In this document: piece by piece, positions 43,396 through 53,297 of the stretch
Layout: every line of letters begins with the position of its first letter
How positions within the stretch are numbered: the stretch's first letter is position 1
Assembly: GCF_001662875.1 (NCBI RefSeq)
Contig: NZ_JPVZ01000001.1
Location: forward strand, 62,001-126,000
Length of the DNA: 64,000 nucleotides
Origin: Thalassospira tepidiphila MCCC 1A03514
Lineage (GTDB): Bacteria > Pseudomonadota > Alphaproteobacteria > Rhodospirillales > Thalassospiraceae
Direction: 5' to 3'
The notes under the pieces: generated by a model
The model's database searches: none
What the model was told of the DNA's origin: nothing
The model's input: only the letters and a program-made list of their open reading frames with translations
Position numbers and translations under genes: made by a program

Positions 43396-45159
43396 ATGGC
43401 AGAACGTATTTTAAGCGGTTCGGAAGTAGTGTTGCAGGCCCTTGCTGATCAGGGTGTGGAAGTCGTGTTCGGCTATCCTGGCGGCGCTGTCCTACCGCTA
43501 TATGACGAGATATTTAAACAGAACCGGATTCGTCACGTTCTCGTGCGCCATGAACAGGCTGCTGTCCACGCTGCTGAAGGTTACGCCCGCTCGACCGGCA
43601 AGGTCGGCGTTGTGCTGGTGACCTCGGGACCGGGTGCGACAAACGCTGTTACGGGCCTTACCGACGCGTTGATGGATTCAATTCCAGTTGTCTGCCTGAC
43701 AGGTCAGGTCCCGACTCATCTGATCGGGAATGATGCCTTCCAGGAAGCCGACACCACCGGCATTACCCGCCCGTGCACCAAACATAACTATCTGGTGAAA
43801 AATCCGGATCGTCTGGCGCGCACGATGCACGAAGCCTTCCACGTCGCCTCAAGCGGCCGTCCGGGCCCGGTCGTGATTGACCTTCCCAAGGACATTCTGG
43901 TTGGCAAGGCACCGTATCTGGAACCGGCACAGGTTCAGCACCGCACCTATAACCCGGTGGTCAAGGGCGAACGCAGCCAGATCGAAGAAGCCATGGAAAT
44001 GCTGGCATCGGCGAAAAAGCCGATCCTGTATTGCGGCGGCGGCGTGATCAATTCCGGCATGCAGGCCTGCAAGCTTCTGACCGAATTCACCCGCATGACT
44101 GGTGCGCCGATCACGCTGACCCTGATGGGTCTGGGGGCTTATCCGGCGTCCGACAAGCAGTATCTGGGCATGCTGGGCATGCACGGCACCTACGAAGCAA
44201 ACATGTCGATGCATGATTGCGATGTCATGGTCGCCATCGGTGCGCGTTTCGATGACCGTGTCACCGGCAACCTTGATTTCTTTGCGCCGAACTCGCAGAA
44301 AATCCAGGTCGACATTGATCAGAGCTCGATCAACAAGAACGTTCCGGTCGATATCGGGATCGTTGGCGATGTTGGCCATGTTCTTGAAGACATGATCAAG
44401 ATCTGGAAAGCCAAGCAGTACAAGATCGAAGCCAACGCACTTGATAGCTGGTGGAAAGAAATTGAAGGCTGGCGCAGCAAACACTGCCTGTCCTACAAAC
44501 AGCCGACCGACGTTATCAAGCCGCAGCACGTTATCCGCCGTGTTCATGCGCTCACCCGTGATCGCAAGACCTATATCACCACCGATGTTGGCCAGCACCA
44601 GATGTGGGCCGCCCAGCATTTCGGGTTCGAACATCCCTATGAATGGATGACGTCCGGTGGTCTGGGCACCATGGGCTATGGCATGCCGGCCGCCCTTGGC
44701 GTTCAGGTCGCCCACCCGGATGCGACGGTTGTGTGCTTCACCGGTGATGCGTCGATCATGATGAACATTCAGGAATGCGCGACGATGACGCAGTATCGTC
44801 TGCCGATCAAAACCGTGATCCTGAACAACCGTTATATGGGCATGGTCCGTCAGTGGCAGCAGCTTCTGCACGGGTCGCGCTATTCCGAAAGTTATAGCGA
44901 AACCCTGCCCGACTTCGTCAAACTGTCCGAAGCCTTTGGCTTCACCGGCATGACCTGCAATAACCCGGCTGATCTTGATGATGCCATCAAGAAGATGCTG
45001 GAAATTGATGGTCCGGTGATTTTGGACGTCGCTGTCGATGACAAGGAAAACTGCTATCCGATGATTCCGTCGGGCAAGCCGCATAATGAAATGCTGCTTG
45101 GGCAGGAAACCAACGGCGACGAAGCCATTGATTCCGACGAAGGGATGGTTCTGGTCTGA
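43396..45159 (+). CDS. ilvB: Acetolactate synthase large subunit
   Basis: A 587-residue AHAS catalytic subunit. The TPP-activating Glu is in RHVLVRHEQAAVHAAEGYAR, and the TPP/Mg motif is FTGDASIMMNIQECATMTQY followed by NN. The FAD/herbicide-site region includes GMLGMHGTYEANMSMHDCD. It makes acetolactate or acetohydroxybutyrate for Val, Leu and Ile synthesis. ATG at 43396 has AAGAGGCTCG upstream. The small subunit gene ilvN follows after 106 bases. Confidence 0.97.
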   Translation: MAERILSGSEVVLQALADQGVEVVFGYPGGAVLPLYDEIFKQNRIRHVLVRHEQAAVHAAEGYARSTGKVGVVLVTSGPGATNAVTGLTDALMDSIPVVCLTGQVPTHLIGNDAFQEADTTGITRPCTKHNYLVKNPDRLARTMHEAFHVASSGRPGPVVIDLPKDILVGKAPYLEPAQVQHRTYNPVVKGERSQIEEAMEMLASAKKPILYCGGGVINSGMQACKLLTEFTRMTGAPITLTLMGLGAYPASDKQYLGMLGMHGTYEANMSMHDCDVMVAIGARFDDRVTGNLDFFAPNSQKIQVDIDQSSINKNVPVDIGIVGDVGHVLEDMIKIWKAKQYKIEANALDSWWKEIEGWRSKHCLSYKQPTDVIKPQHVIRRVHALTRDRKTYITTDVGQHQMWAAQHFGFEHPYEWMTSGGLGTMGYGMPAALGVQVAHPDATVVCFTGDASIMMNIQECATMTQYRLPIKTVILNNRYMGMVRQWQQLLHGSRYSESYSETLPDFVKLSEAFGFTGMTCNNPADLDDAIKKMLEIDGPVILDVAVDDKENCYPMIPSGKPHNEMLLGQETNGDEAIDSDEGMVLV

Positions 45160-45265
45160 TCCGCACAAACAAACAATCTGTGCGAATTGATCCCATCACA
45201 TCAAAATGAAAAGGCCGGCGCGGGCGGCACGTTCTGCCCCGACCGAGCCCTAGCGGAGCGAAACC

Positions 45266-45775
45266 GTGAAAGAAACCGAAATTTCGAAACACACCATATC
45301 CGTTCTGGTGGATAACGAGTCCGGCGTTCTGGCCCGTGTAATCGGGCTGTTTTCCGGTCGTGGCTATAACATTGAAAGCCTGACCGTTGCCGAAGTCGAC
45401 GCCGACGCCCACCAGTCGCGTATCACCGTGGTTACCTCGGGCACGCCCATGGTAATCGAACAGATCAAGGCACAGCTTTCGCGTCTTGTTCCTGTGCACA
45501 AGGTCAGTGACTTGACCCTTGCCGGGCCAAGTGTCGAGCGCGAGCTTGCATTGGTGAAAGTGATCGCAACGGGTGAAAAACGTGTGGAATCCCTGCGTAT
45601 TGCCGACATCTTCAAGGCGCGCGCAGTGGATGCGACCAACAATTCCTTCGTGTATGAAATCATCGGCAGCCCTGAAAAAATCGACGCCTTCATCAAATTG
45701 ATGGAGCCGCTTGGGCTTTCGGAAATTTCGCGTACCGGTGTGGCAGCGATTTCGCGCGGCACACTGACGATGTGA
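45266..45775 (+). CDS. ilvN: Acetolactate synthase small (regulatory) subunit
   Basis: A 169-residue regulatory subunit. The N-terminal ACT domain starts ISVLVDNESGVLARVIGLFS, then GRGYNIESLTVAEVD. A C-terminal ALS_ss_C domain carries ELALVKVIATGEKRVESLRI. It confers valine feedback control on IlvB. The start is GTG at 45266 with GGAG upstream. ilvC follows after about 115 bases. Confidence 0.97.
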   Translation: MKETEISKHTISVLVDNESGVLARVIGLFSGRGYNIESLTVAEVDADAHQSRITVVTSGTPMVIEQIKAQLSRLVPVHKVSDLTLAGPSVERELALVKVIATGEKRVESLRIADIFKARAVDATNNSFVYEIIGSPEKIDAFIKLMEPLGLSEISRTGVAAISRGTLTM

Positions 45776-45855
45776 GTTTGCCCTGCCCGGTGATCCGCAT
45801 CGGGTACGGCATTGGGGCCTGCCCCATAATAATTATTACCATCCGCCACGCATGA

Positions 45856-46911
<1,056 letters not shown>

Positions 46912-46935
46912 GCACAGCTTAGATCCTTTTTGCGC

Positions 46936-46964
46936 AAACGGCCGTCCCGATGGGGCGGCCGTTT
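46936..46964. terminator. Intrinsic terminator after ilvC
   Basis: AAACGGCCG / CGGCCGTTTT stem with an 11-base loop, between ilvC (+) and the MFS gene (-). Confidence 0.93.
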
Positions 46965-46988
46965 TGCTTTGGGCATTTCGGGTTTGGC

Positions 46989-48182
46989 TTATCCGCCGTG
47001 TTTCATCTGTGTGACCGGGAAGCGCAATTCGGTCGCAGCCCAGATCACAACACACAGGACCGACACCCCAGCCCCAAGAACCACAACAGCAGGCCAGCCG
47101 CCCATGCCATAGGCAATGGCCGAACTGGCGGAACCACAGGCACCACCGAGAAAATAACTGGCCATATAGCCCGTGGTCAGACGGCTGCGGGCCTCGGGGT
47201 TGAGGCGATAGACCTCGCTCTGGTTTGAGATATGCGCCCCCTGAATACCCAGATCGATCAGCACCACACCAAGCGCAAAGGCAATCAGAGACCACTGCCC
47301 CCAATATAGCAACCCCCAGCTTGATACTGTGGTCATCAGGAAGGCACCGGTGCTGAGCCGCGCCCAACCCCTGTCGGCAAGCTTTCCGGCAATGCGGGCG
47401 GCGAGAATGCCGATTGCACCGATCAGGCCATAAAGCCCGATCACCGCTTCGGACATGCCATATTGGCGCACCAGCATGAACGCCATCGAGGTCCAGAAAA
47501 TCCCGAACACCGCATATTGCAGCCCGCCAATCAGGCTGCGGCGGCGCAGGACCGGTTCATCACGAAACAGATGCAGGATCGAAAGATACAGCGTGCGGTA
47601 ACTGGTATGCGAGGTCGGCGGGATATGCGGAATGATCCGGTAACACGCCACCGCATAAATCGCCATCAGGACAGAGGCGGCGATAAACACCGAACGCCAT
47701 CCGGCAAGCTCCGCCATGATGCCCGAAAAAGTCCGGGCCAGAAGAATGCCCAGCAACAGGCCACTCATCACCGCCCCCACCGCCGATCCACGTTTATCAT
47801 CCGTCGCCAGGTGGGCGGCGAGCGGCACAAGGATTTGCGCAGTCACACAGGTGATCCCGACCGAAATACTAAACACCACCAGCATCAAAAATGACGGTGC
47901 CAGCCCCATCGCCAGCAACCCGACCGCGGTCAGGGCCGAGGTCACGGTCAGTAATTTGCGCCGTTCATGATGATCACCCAGCGGCACCACAGCAATCAAC
48001 CCGGTCAGATAGCCAAGCTGCGCCACAGTCACCAGAAAACCGGCACTGGTTTCACTCAGCCCATATTCACGGGCAAGCAGTTCCAGCAATGGCTGAACAT
48101 AATAAAGACTGGCAACGGACAGGCCGCTTCCGACCGCCATAAAGATCAGGAGGCCTGTGGTCAGGGTGGGCTTGGAATGCAT
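46989..48182 (-). CDS. MFS transporter (drug/metabolite efflux type)
   Basis: A 397-residue protein with 12 predicted membrane helices. The N-terminal half has YYVQPLLELLAREYGLSETS and the MFS loop 2-3 signature VVPLGDHHERRKLL (degenerate GxxxDRxGRR). It belongs to the group of small exporters near YdeA/Bcr-like and AraJ-like carriers; the substrate is unknown. There is no linked regulator. It is divergent from psuG across a 220-base gap with no evident structure. Confidence 0.88.
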   Translation of the reverse strand: MHSKPTLTTGLLIFMAVGSGLSVASLYYVQPLLELLAREYGLSETSAGFLVTVAQLGYLTGLIAVVPLGDHHERRKLLTVTSALTAVGLLAMGLAPSFLMLVVFSISVGITCVTAQILVPLAAHLATDDKRGSAVGAVMSGLLLGILLARTFSGIMAELAGWRSVFIAASVLMAIYAVACYRIIPHIPPTSHTSYRTLYLSILHLFRDEPVLRRRSLIGGLQYAVFGIFWTSMAFMLVRQYGMSEAVIGLYGLIGAIGILAARIAGKLADRGWARLSTGAFLMTTVSSWGLLYWGQWSLIAFALGVVLIDLGIQGAHISNQSEVYRLNPEARSRLTTGYMASYFLGGACGSASSAIAYGMGGWPAVVVLGAGVSVLCVVIWAATELRFPVTQMKHGG

Positions 48183-48404
48183 TCTAAGATGGGCCTTGAA
48201 CGGGTTGGTGGTGGGTTTACGATAGCCGCCAAATCAGAGACTTACAATGCGGTGTCTGACACAGGTGCCATGCCGCGATGGCATCGACGGATCCCGTCAC
48301 GCACAGCAGCCATTCGCAAAACACCCTGCTTTGCGCTGGATTTCAAAGGCCGATCTGTTTAATTCTGGCCTTTAAAACTTTAAACCAGATATGAGCATAT
48401 CGGA

Positions 48405-49313
48405 ATGTCGGACTATATTGATATCGCCCCCGAGGTCGCAGAGGCCTTTGCCGCAGGCAAGCCTGTTGTTGCCCTTGAATCAACCATCATTTCTCATGGC
48501 ATGCCCTATCCGCAGAACCTGGAAACCGCGCGTGCGGTCGAACAGGATGTGCGCGATAACGGTGCGATCCCGGCCACCATCGCCGTGATTGGCGGTCGCT
48601 GCAAAATCGGGCTTTCCCCCGAAGAGCTGGAATATTTCGCCAAGGGAACCGACATTCTTAAATTGTCGCGTCGTGATATCCCCTATTGCCTTGCCAAAAA
48701 GCTTGATGGTGCTACCACCGTATCGGCAACCATGATCCTGGCGGAAAAGGCCGGCATTCGCGTTTTTGCCACTGGTGGCATTGGCGGGGTGCATCGCGAC
48801 CTTGCCGGTAATTTCGATGTGTCGGCCGATTTGACCGAGCTTGGCAAAACCAGTGTTGCGGTTGTCTGCGCCGGGGCCAAGGCGATCCTTGATATCCCCA
48901 AAACGCTTGAACATCTAGAAACGCTTGGCGTGCCGGTTATTGCCTATGGCACAGATGAATTCCCGGCATTCTATTCGGTTGAAAGCGGTCAGAAGGCGCC
49001 ACTGCGCCTTGATACTCCCGAAGAACTTGCAGCTTTCCTCAATTCGAAATGGGAATTCGGCCTTGAAGGTGGTGCTGTCATTGGCAACCCGCCAGAAGCC
49101 GACAAGGCACTGGCGCGTGAAGCCATCGAAGTGGCGATTGAAGATGCCCTGATGGAGGCCAAGGAAAAAGGCATTCAGGGGCGCGATGTGACCCCGTTCC
49201 TTCTGGCCCGCGTGACCGAGTTGACCAAGGGCAAAAGCCTTGAAGCCAACATCGCCCTTGTGCGCAACAATGCACGCCTTGGTGCGAAAATTGCCGCTGC
49301 CATGGCCGACTGA
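48405..49313 (+). CDS. psuG: Pseudouridine-5'-phosphate glycosidase
   Basis: A 302-residue Psu[21 protein letters not shown] contains the catalytic Glu and the family signature; [20 protein letters not shown] and [20 protein letters not shown] are further conserved blocks, the latter with metal-site Asp. It splits pseudouridine 5'-phosphate to uracil and ribose 5-phosphate. The usual partner kinase psuK (PfkB family) and a nucleoside transporter are not next to it. It ends at a strong terminator. Confidence 0.95.
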   Translation: MSDYIDIAPEVAEAFAAGKPVVALESTIISHGMPYPQNLETARAVEQDVRDNGAIPATIAVIGGRCKIGLSPEELEYFAKGTDILKLSRRDIPYCLAKKLDGATTVSATMILAEKAGIRVFATGGIGGVHRDLAGNFDVSADLTELGKTSVAVVCAGAKAILDIPKTLEHLETLGVPVIAYGTDEFPAFYSVESGQKAPLRLDTPEELAAFLNSKWEFGLEGGAVIGNPPEADKALAREAIEVAIEDALMEAKEKGIQGRDVTPFLLARVTELTKGKSLEANIALVRNNARLGAKIAAAMAD

Positions 49314-49343
49314 TCGGCGCTGACCATCCTTAAAGACCAAAAG

Positions 49344-49373
49344 AAACAGGCTGGCAAATCTGCCAGCCTGTTT
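49344..49373. terminator. Bidirectional intrinsic terminator
   Basis: AAACAGGCTGGCA / TGCCAGCCTGTTT perfect stem with a four-base loop, between psuG (+) and the PNPOx-like gene (-). Confidence 0.95.
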
Positions 49374-49378
49374 TGCGT

Positions 49379-50023
49379 TTAACTGCGCTGATACCCTTTG
49401 CCCTCGAACCCGGGCTTGATGCGTGCATCGTCAACCGGTGCGCCCCACGTCGTTGTACAGGGCAGGACACCAGCCCAGACAGACCAGTCGTAGTCTTCTT
49501 CGTCATCGACCGGATCGCCGGCACGGATCTTTGCCGAAACCTGGTCCAGATCAAAACCCAAGAACATGGTCGCCTTGAGTTCCTGCTTGTTGGGATGACG
49601 GATGTGTTCCCACCGCCCCGGTTCCAGCTTTTCGGTAAACAGCCGGGAATGTTCCATCTTTTCGCCGTCATCACTCACCACTGTTCCTTTGCCGTAAATG
49701 ACGACCGAACGGTAATTGGCCGAATGGTGAAACGCCGAACGCGCCATCACCAGACCATCCAGATGCGTGATGCACAGACAGGCTTCTGCCCCGTCTGCGA
49801 TCGCTGCCAGAATGCGGTTCTTTGACGCGCCGTGGATATAGATCCGCTCCCCCACCCGCCAATGGGCCGTCGGGATCATGGCGGGGCGCCCATTGACCAC
49901 GGTTCCGACATGGCAAATCAGGGCATCATCAATGATGCCATGCACCTGATCGCGGTCATAACTGGCGCGATTGGGGCCCCGGACGACTTTGGTGTGGGGA
50001 TGGATTTCGTATTGATCAGACAT
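49379..50023 (-). CDS. PNPOx-like flavin-binding split-barrel protein
   Basis: A 214-residue protein of the COG3467/NimA-like group. DDALICHVGTVVNGRPAMIP and THWRVGERIYIHGASKNRIL form the FMN barrel; FHHSANYRSVVIYGKG is a further conserved block. It may bind FMN, F420 or heme. Vitamin B6 oxidase activity is not implied. Start at 50023 with AAGG upstream. It is divergent from a MocR regulator, a frequent pairing that suggests direct control. Confidence 0.88.
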   Translation of the reverse strand: MSDQYEIHPHTKVVRGPNRASYDRDQVHGIIDDALICHVGTVVNGRPAMIPTAHWRVGERIYIHGASKNRILAAIADGAEACLCITHLDGLVMARSAFHHSANYRSVVIYGKGTVVSDDGEKMEHSRLFTEKLEPGRWEHIRHPNKQELKATMFLGFDLDQVSAKIRAGDPVDDEEDYDWSVWAGVLPCTTTWGAPVDDARIKPGFEGKGYQRS

Positions 50024-50027
50024 GGCG

Positions 50028-50108
50028 GGACCTTTTTGTCAAAAAATCAGGCATCGAATTTGGCCCGATCATGGATCAAATTGGACTTTTCAAAAGGTCC
50101 ATTATAAT
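50028..50108. promoter_or_regulatory. MocR promoter with half-sites placed between -35 and -10
   Basis: A strong promoter, TTGGAC (50081-50086), 16-base spacer, TATAAT (50103-50108), reads toward the MocR gene. The half-site GGAC(C)TTTT occurs at 50083-50090, inverted at 50092-50100 (AAAAGGTCC), so a dyad occupies the spacer. It occurs again at 50028-50038 over the ribosome binding site of the divergent PNPOx-like gene. The promoter lies upstream of 50143 and excludes the longer MocR frame. Confidence 0.7.
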
Positions 50109-50142
50109 AAAAGTGACAGAACCAATTTTCACCGGGGTCGCG

Positions 50143-51663
50143 ATGGTGCGCAGTGATTATAGCTGGATTTATCCAAGCCAGTCGGACAATACCGCCGATG
50201 ATGGCGGCACCACCGCCTATCGCCGCCTGTATCACGGGATCAGATCGGCCATTCTGGATGGCCGATTGCATCCGGGCGAACGCCTTCCGGCCAGTCGGGA
50301 TTTGGCCAAATCACTTGGCATTTCACGCAACACGGTGGTGACCAGTTTCGATCTGCTGACCTCGGAAGGCTATCTTGAAACCCGGGTCGGCGCCGGAAGC
50401 TTTGTCGCCAGCACCCTGCCTGACCGCGATATGCAAACAGGCGACCACAGTCCCGGCAAGGCATCCGAGGCAGCAAATGATCGCCCGATACGGCTTAGTC
50501 AAAGTGCCACGCGCATGCTGACCTATCAGCGACGCTTTCCGCGCTTTCGCATTGCCCGTCCGTTTAACCCGGCGACACCGGATCTTGATGGTTTTCCGTT
50601 CGATCTTTGGGCGCGGTTGTTGCGTCGGTCATGGCGGGCGCCGGATATTGATCTGACCATTCCAGATGATCCGCTTGGATTGCCGCTGCTGCGTTCTGAA
50701 ATTGCCAAATGGCTTCGGCAATCGCGCGGGGTTAATTGCAATGCCGATCAGGTGATGATCGTTTCGGGCGCGCAGCAGGCGCTTGACCTTGCCGCACGCG
50801 CCCTTGTCGATCCCGGCGACATCATCGCAACCGAAGACCCGGGCTATGAAGGCATTCGGGGCGTGCTGGCGGCAAGTGGGGCTGTGGTTCAGCCAATTAC
50901 GGTTGATGAGGATGGCCTCGACATCGAAGGCCTTGCGCAAACGCCCTCCCCGGCGCGGATCGTGGTCACCACGCCATCACGGAACTATCCATTGGGTACA
51001 ACGCTTTCGCTTGCCCGGCGCCTCGCCCTTTTGCAATGGGCGCAGGATAATGATGCCTGGATTGTCGAGGATGATTATGACAGCGAGTATCGCTATGACG
51101 GGCCGCCGCTGTCATCCCTGCAGGGCTTGGATACCGACAATCGGGTGATCTATGTCGGCACGTTTTCGCGCGTACTGTTCCCCGGCATCCGGCTTGGCTA
51201 CCTTGTGCTGCCACCGGCACTGGTTCCGGCATTTCGCGGCATTCGCGGTTTTGCTGATGGTGTTCCGGCGCCGACAACACAGGCCGCCCTTGGTGCCTTT
51301 TTCGCCGAGGGGCATTTTGGCAGCCACGTGCGCAAGATGCGCCTGCGCTATGGCGAACGGCGTTCGCACCTTAAAAACCTGATCACGGCGGACGCATCCG
51401 ATATCCTGTCGGTAATGCCCTCAGACGGGGGATTACATCTTTGTGCCCGTTTGATCGGCGATCAGGACGACATAGAAATGCAGGAAGCCTTGGTAAAGGC
51501 GGACCTTGATTTTCGTGCATTGTCTTCGTATTTCCACGATCCCCGGTCAAAAAATGGGCCTGACCCCGTGCGCGGTCTTGTGCTTGGTTTCGCCGGATGG
51601 AAAAAAGATGTGCTTTCGGAAAGTTTCAGTGAACTGGTCAGAACCATCAGACGTAAGTCTTAA
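50143..51663 (+). CDS. MocR/PdxR family regulator (GntR HTH fused to aminotransferase fold)
   Basis: A 506-residue chimeric regulator. The N-terminal GntR winged helix (about 18-85) has RLHPGERLPASRDLAKSLGI then SRNTVVTSFDLL. The type I aminotransferase domain follows (about 130-500). PLP-site residues are visible in WIVEDDYDSEYRYDG and the Schiff-base Lys position lies near YVGTFSRVLFPGIRLGYLVL. In that motif (S-x-S-K in active enzymes) the Lys appears to be absent (GTFSRVLFPG), so PLP binding should be checked. The ATG at 50143 follows a strong promoter, against a longer frame at 50071. It probably controls the divergent PNPOx-like gene and itself. Confidence 0.88.
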   Translation: MVRSDYSWIYPSQSDNTADDGGTTAYRRLYHGIRSAILDGRLHPGERLPASRDLAKSLGISRNTVVTSFDLLTSEGYLETRVGAGSFVASTLPDRDMQTGDHSPGKASEAANDRPIRLSQSATRMLTYQRRFPRFRIARPFNPATPDLDGFPFDLWARLLRRSWRAPDIDLTIPDDPLGLPLLRSEIAKWLRQSRGVNCNADQVMIVSGAQQALDLAARALVDPGDIIATEDPGYEGIRGVLAASGAVVQPITVDEDGLDIEGLAQTPSPARIVVTTPSRNYPLGTTLSLARRLALLQWAQDNDAWIVEDDYDSEYRYDGPPLSSLQGLDTDNRVIYVGTFSRVLFPGIRLGYLVLPPALVPAFRGIRGFADGVPAPTTQAALGAFFAEGHFGSHVRKMRLRYGERRSHLKNLITADASDILSVMPSDGGLHLCARLIGDQDDIEMQEALVKADLDFRALSSYFHDPRSKNGPDPVRGLVLGFAGWKKDVLSESFSELVRTIRRKS

Positions 51664-51677
51664 TGTACCCCGAGCCA

Positions 51678-51730
51678 GAGAGAGCGGCACGACTTCCCTC
51701 TAGATGCTGTCACAGTCGTGACGCTCTCTC
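51678..51730 (+). terminator. Large hairpin after the MocR gene
   Basis: GAGAGAGCGGCACGAC (51678-51693) pairs with GTCGTGACGCTCTCTC (51715-51730) over 16 bases with one mismatch and a 21-base loop. There is no T-run. It starts 14 bases after the MocR stop and ends 50 bases before the photolyase gene. Confidence 0.65.
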
Positions 51731-51781
51731 CCCTCCGGCTTACAATCCCCCCGAAATGCGCCAAAAAACACAGGAAGACAG

Positions 51782-53260
51782 ATGACCGAACGCCCGATCG
51801 CCGTGATGTGGTTTCGAAACGACCTGCGACTGGCGGACAATCCGGCCCTTTTGGCAGCCGTCAAATGGGCCAAGGAAAATGACGGTGCTGTCCTTCCGGT
51901 TTTCATCCTCGATGACGTGATTTCGGATCAATTGGGTGGCGCAACGAAATGGTGGCTGGAAAAAAGCCTGACCGCGCTGAACCGCGATATCGCCGATCTT
52001 GGCGACACAAAGTCTGATCGCGCCCTTCGCCTGTTTTCTGGCGATGCAAAAACCGTTCTGGAAACCATTGCCGATGACAAACCGGTCAAGGCGGTGTTTT
52101 GGAACCGGCTTTATGACAAGCCATCGACCCAGCGCGATACCGACATCAAGGCAGCCCTTCAGGGCCATGGTCTGACCTGCGAAAGTCACAAGGCCAATCT
52201 TTTGTTTGAACCGTGGGACGTCAAAACCGGATCAGGCACCGATTTCAAGGTCTATAGCCCGTTCTGGCGCGCCTGTCAGAAGCTCCCCACCCCGCGCGAA
52301 CCACAATCAGCCCCAAACAACATTGCGCTGTTCAAGGGCGAGGTTGATGGACAAATCAACATCACCGACTTTGACCTTTCGCCAAAGCCGGTGAATTGGG
52401 CCGGTGGCCTTGAGGAGCGTTTCACCCCCGGCGAACAGGGCGCCAAAGACCAGCTGTTTGACTTCATCGATGATCGTCTTACCGATTATGCCGATCTGCG
52501 CGATCGCCCGGACCGTCGGGTAACGTCGGAACTCTCGCCGCATTTGCGCTTTGGCGAAATCAGTCCCTATCAGGTCTGGCATGCCGCCAACCATTATTCC
52601 GATGCCAATCCGGGCAAGGGCAAGACCGCCTCGAAATTCATCGCCGAGCTCGGCTGGCGGGAATTCGCCCATCACATCCTGTATCACGCAACCGATCTGC
52701 GTTCTGTCCCGCTTCAGGGCCAGTTCACGCATTTCCCGTGGTCAGATGACGCAAAGGGCCTACGCGCCTGGCAAAAGGGCCAGACAGGTTTTCCGATTGT
52801 CGATGCCGGCATGCGCGAACTTTGGCATACGGGCTATATGCATAACCGGGTTCGGATGATTGTGGGTTCGATTCTGGTAAAGCACCTTTTGATCCATTGG
52901 CGCGATGGTCTGGCGTGGTTTGACGACACGCTTGTCGATGCCTGCCCGGCCAACAATCCGTTTTCATGGCAATGGATCGGCGGATGCGGGGCAGATGCCG
53001 CCCCCTATTTCCGCATTTTCAACCCGGTGCTTCAGGGCGAAAAGTTTGATCCCAAGGGCGAGTATGTCCGTCAGTGGGTGCCGGAACTGCGTGACATGCC
53101 CGAACAATATATCCACAAACCGTGGGAGGCCTCCCCGCTCATTCTCAAGGCCGCTGACGTGACGTTGGGGAAAACCTACCCCGAGCCCCTGATAGGGCTC
53201 AAGGAAGGCCGTGAGCGGGCTCTTGAAGCCTATCAGGATATGAAAAAGGCTGCCGGGTGA
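51782..53260 (+). CDS. phrB: Class I deoxyribodipyrimidine photolyase
   Basis: A 492-residue photolyase. The N-terminal antenna domain starts VMWFRNDLRLADNPALLAAV. The FAD domain has ELGWREFAHHILYH, GFPIVDAGMRELWHTGYMHN with RVRMIVGSILVKHL, and NNPFSWQWIGGCGADAAPYF. The last block carries Trp residues of the electron-transfer chain. It repairs CPD lesions with blue light. ATG at 51782 has AGGAAG upstream. The stop codon lies within a terminator hairpin shared with the convergent CHAD gene. Confidence 0.97.
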   Translation: MTERPIAVMWFRNDLRLADNPALLAAVKWAKENDGAVLPVFILDDVISDQLGGATKWWLEKSLTALNRDIADLGDTKSDRALRLFSGDAKTVLETIADDKPVKAVFWNRLYDKPSTQRDTDIKAALQGHGLTCESHKANLLFEPWDVKTGSGTDFKVYSPFWRACQKLPTPREPQSAPNNIALFKGEVDGQINITDFDLSPKPVNWAGGLEERFTPGEQGAKDQLFDFIDDRLTDYADLRDRPDRRVTSELSPHLRFGEISPYQVWHAANHYSDANPGKGKTASKFIAELGWREFAHHILYHATDLRSVPLQGQFTHFPWSDDAKGLRAWQKGQTGFPIVDAGMRELWHTGYMHNRVRMIVGSILVKHLLIHWRDGLAWFDDTLVDACPANNPFSWQWIGGCGADAAPYFRIFNPVLQGEKFDPKGEYVRQWVPELRDMPEQYIHKPWEASPLILKAADVTLGKTYPEPLIGLKEGRERALEAYQDMKKAAG

Positions 53261-53274
53261 TCCCGACAGCCTTT
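53245..53274. terminator. Intrinsic terminator overlapping the phr stop codon
   Basis: AAAGGCTGCCGGG and CCCGACAGCCTTT pair with a single mismatch and a four-base loop; the photolyase stop codon TGA (53258-53260) is in the loop. A-run and T-run flank it. Confidence 0.88.
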
Positions 53275-53297
53275 CGCATTACCGACGCAGACGGTGC

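Noticed and set aside
43849-45168. Minus-strand frame of about 439 codons
   Set aside because: Mirror of ilvB in an antisense frame; low-complexity His/Asp-rich product with no family features.
49379-50023. Calling the PNPOx-like protein the vitamin B6 enzyme PdxH
   Set aside because: It lacks the PdxH C-terminal signature and matches the broader flavin-binding split-barrel group.
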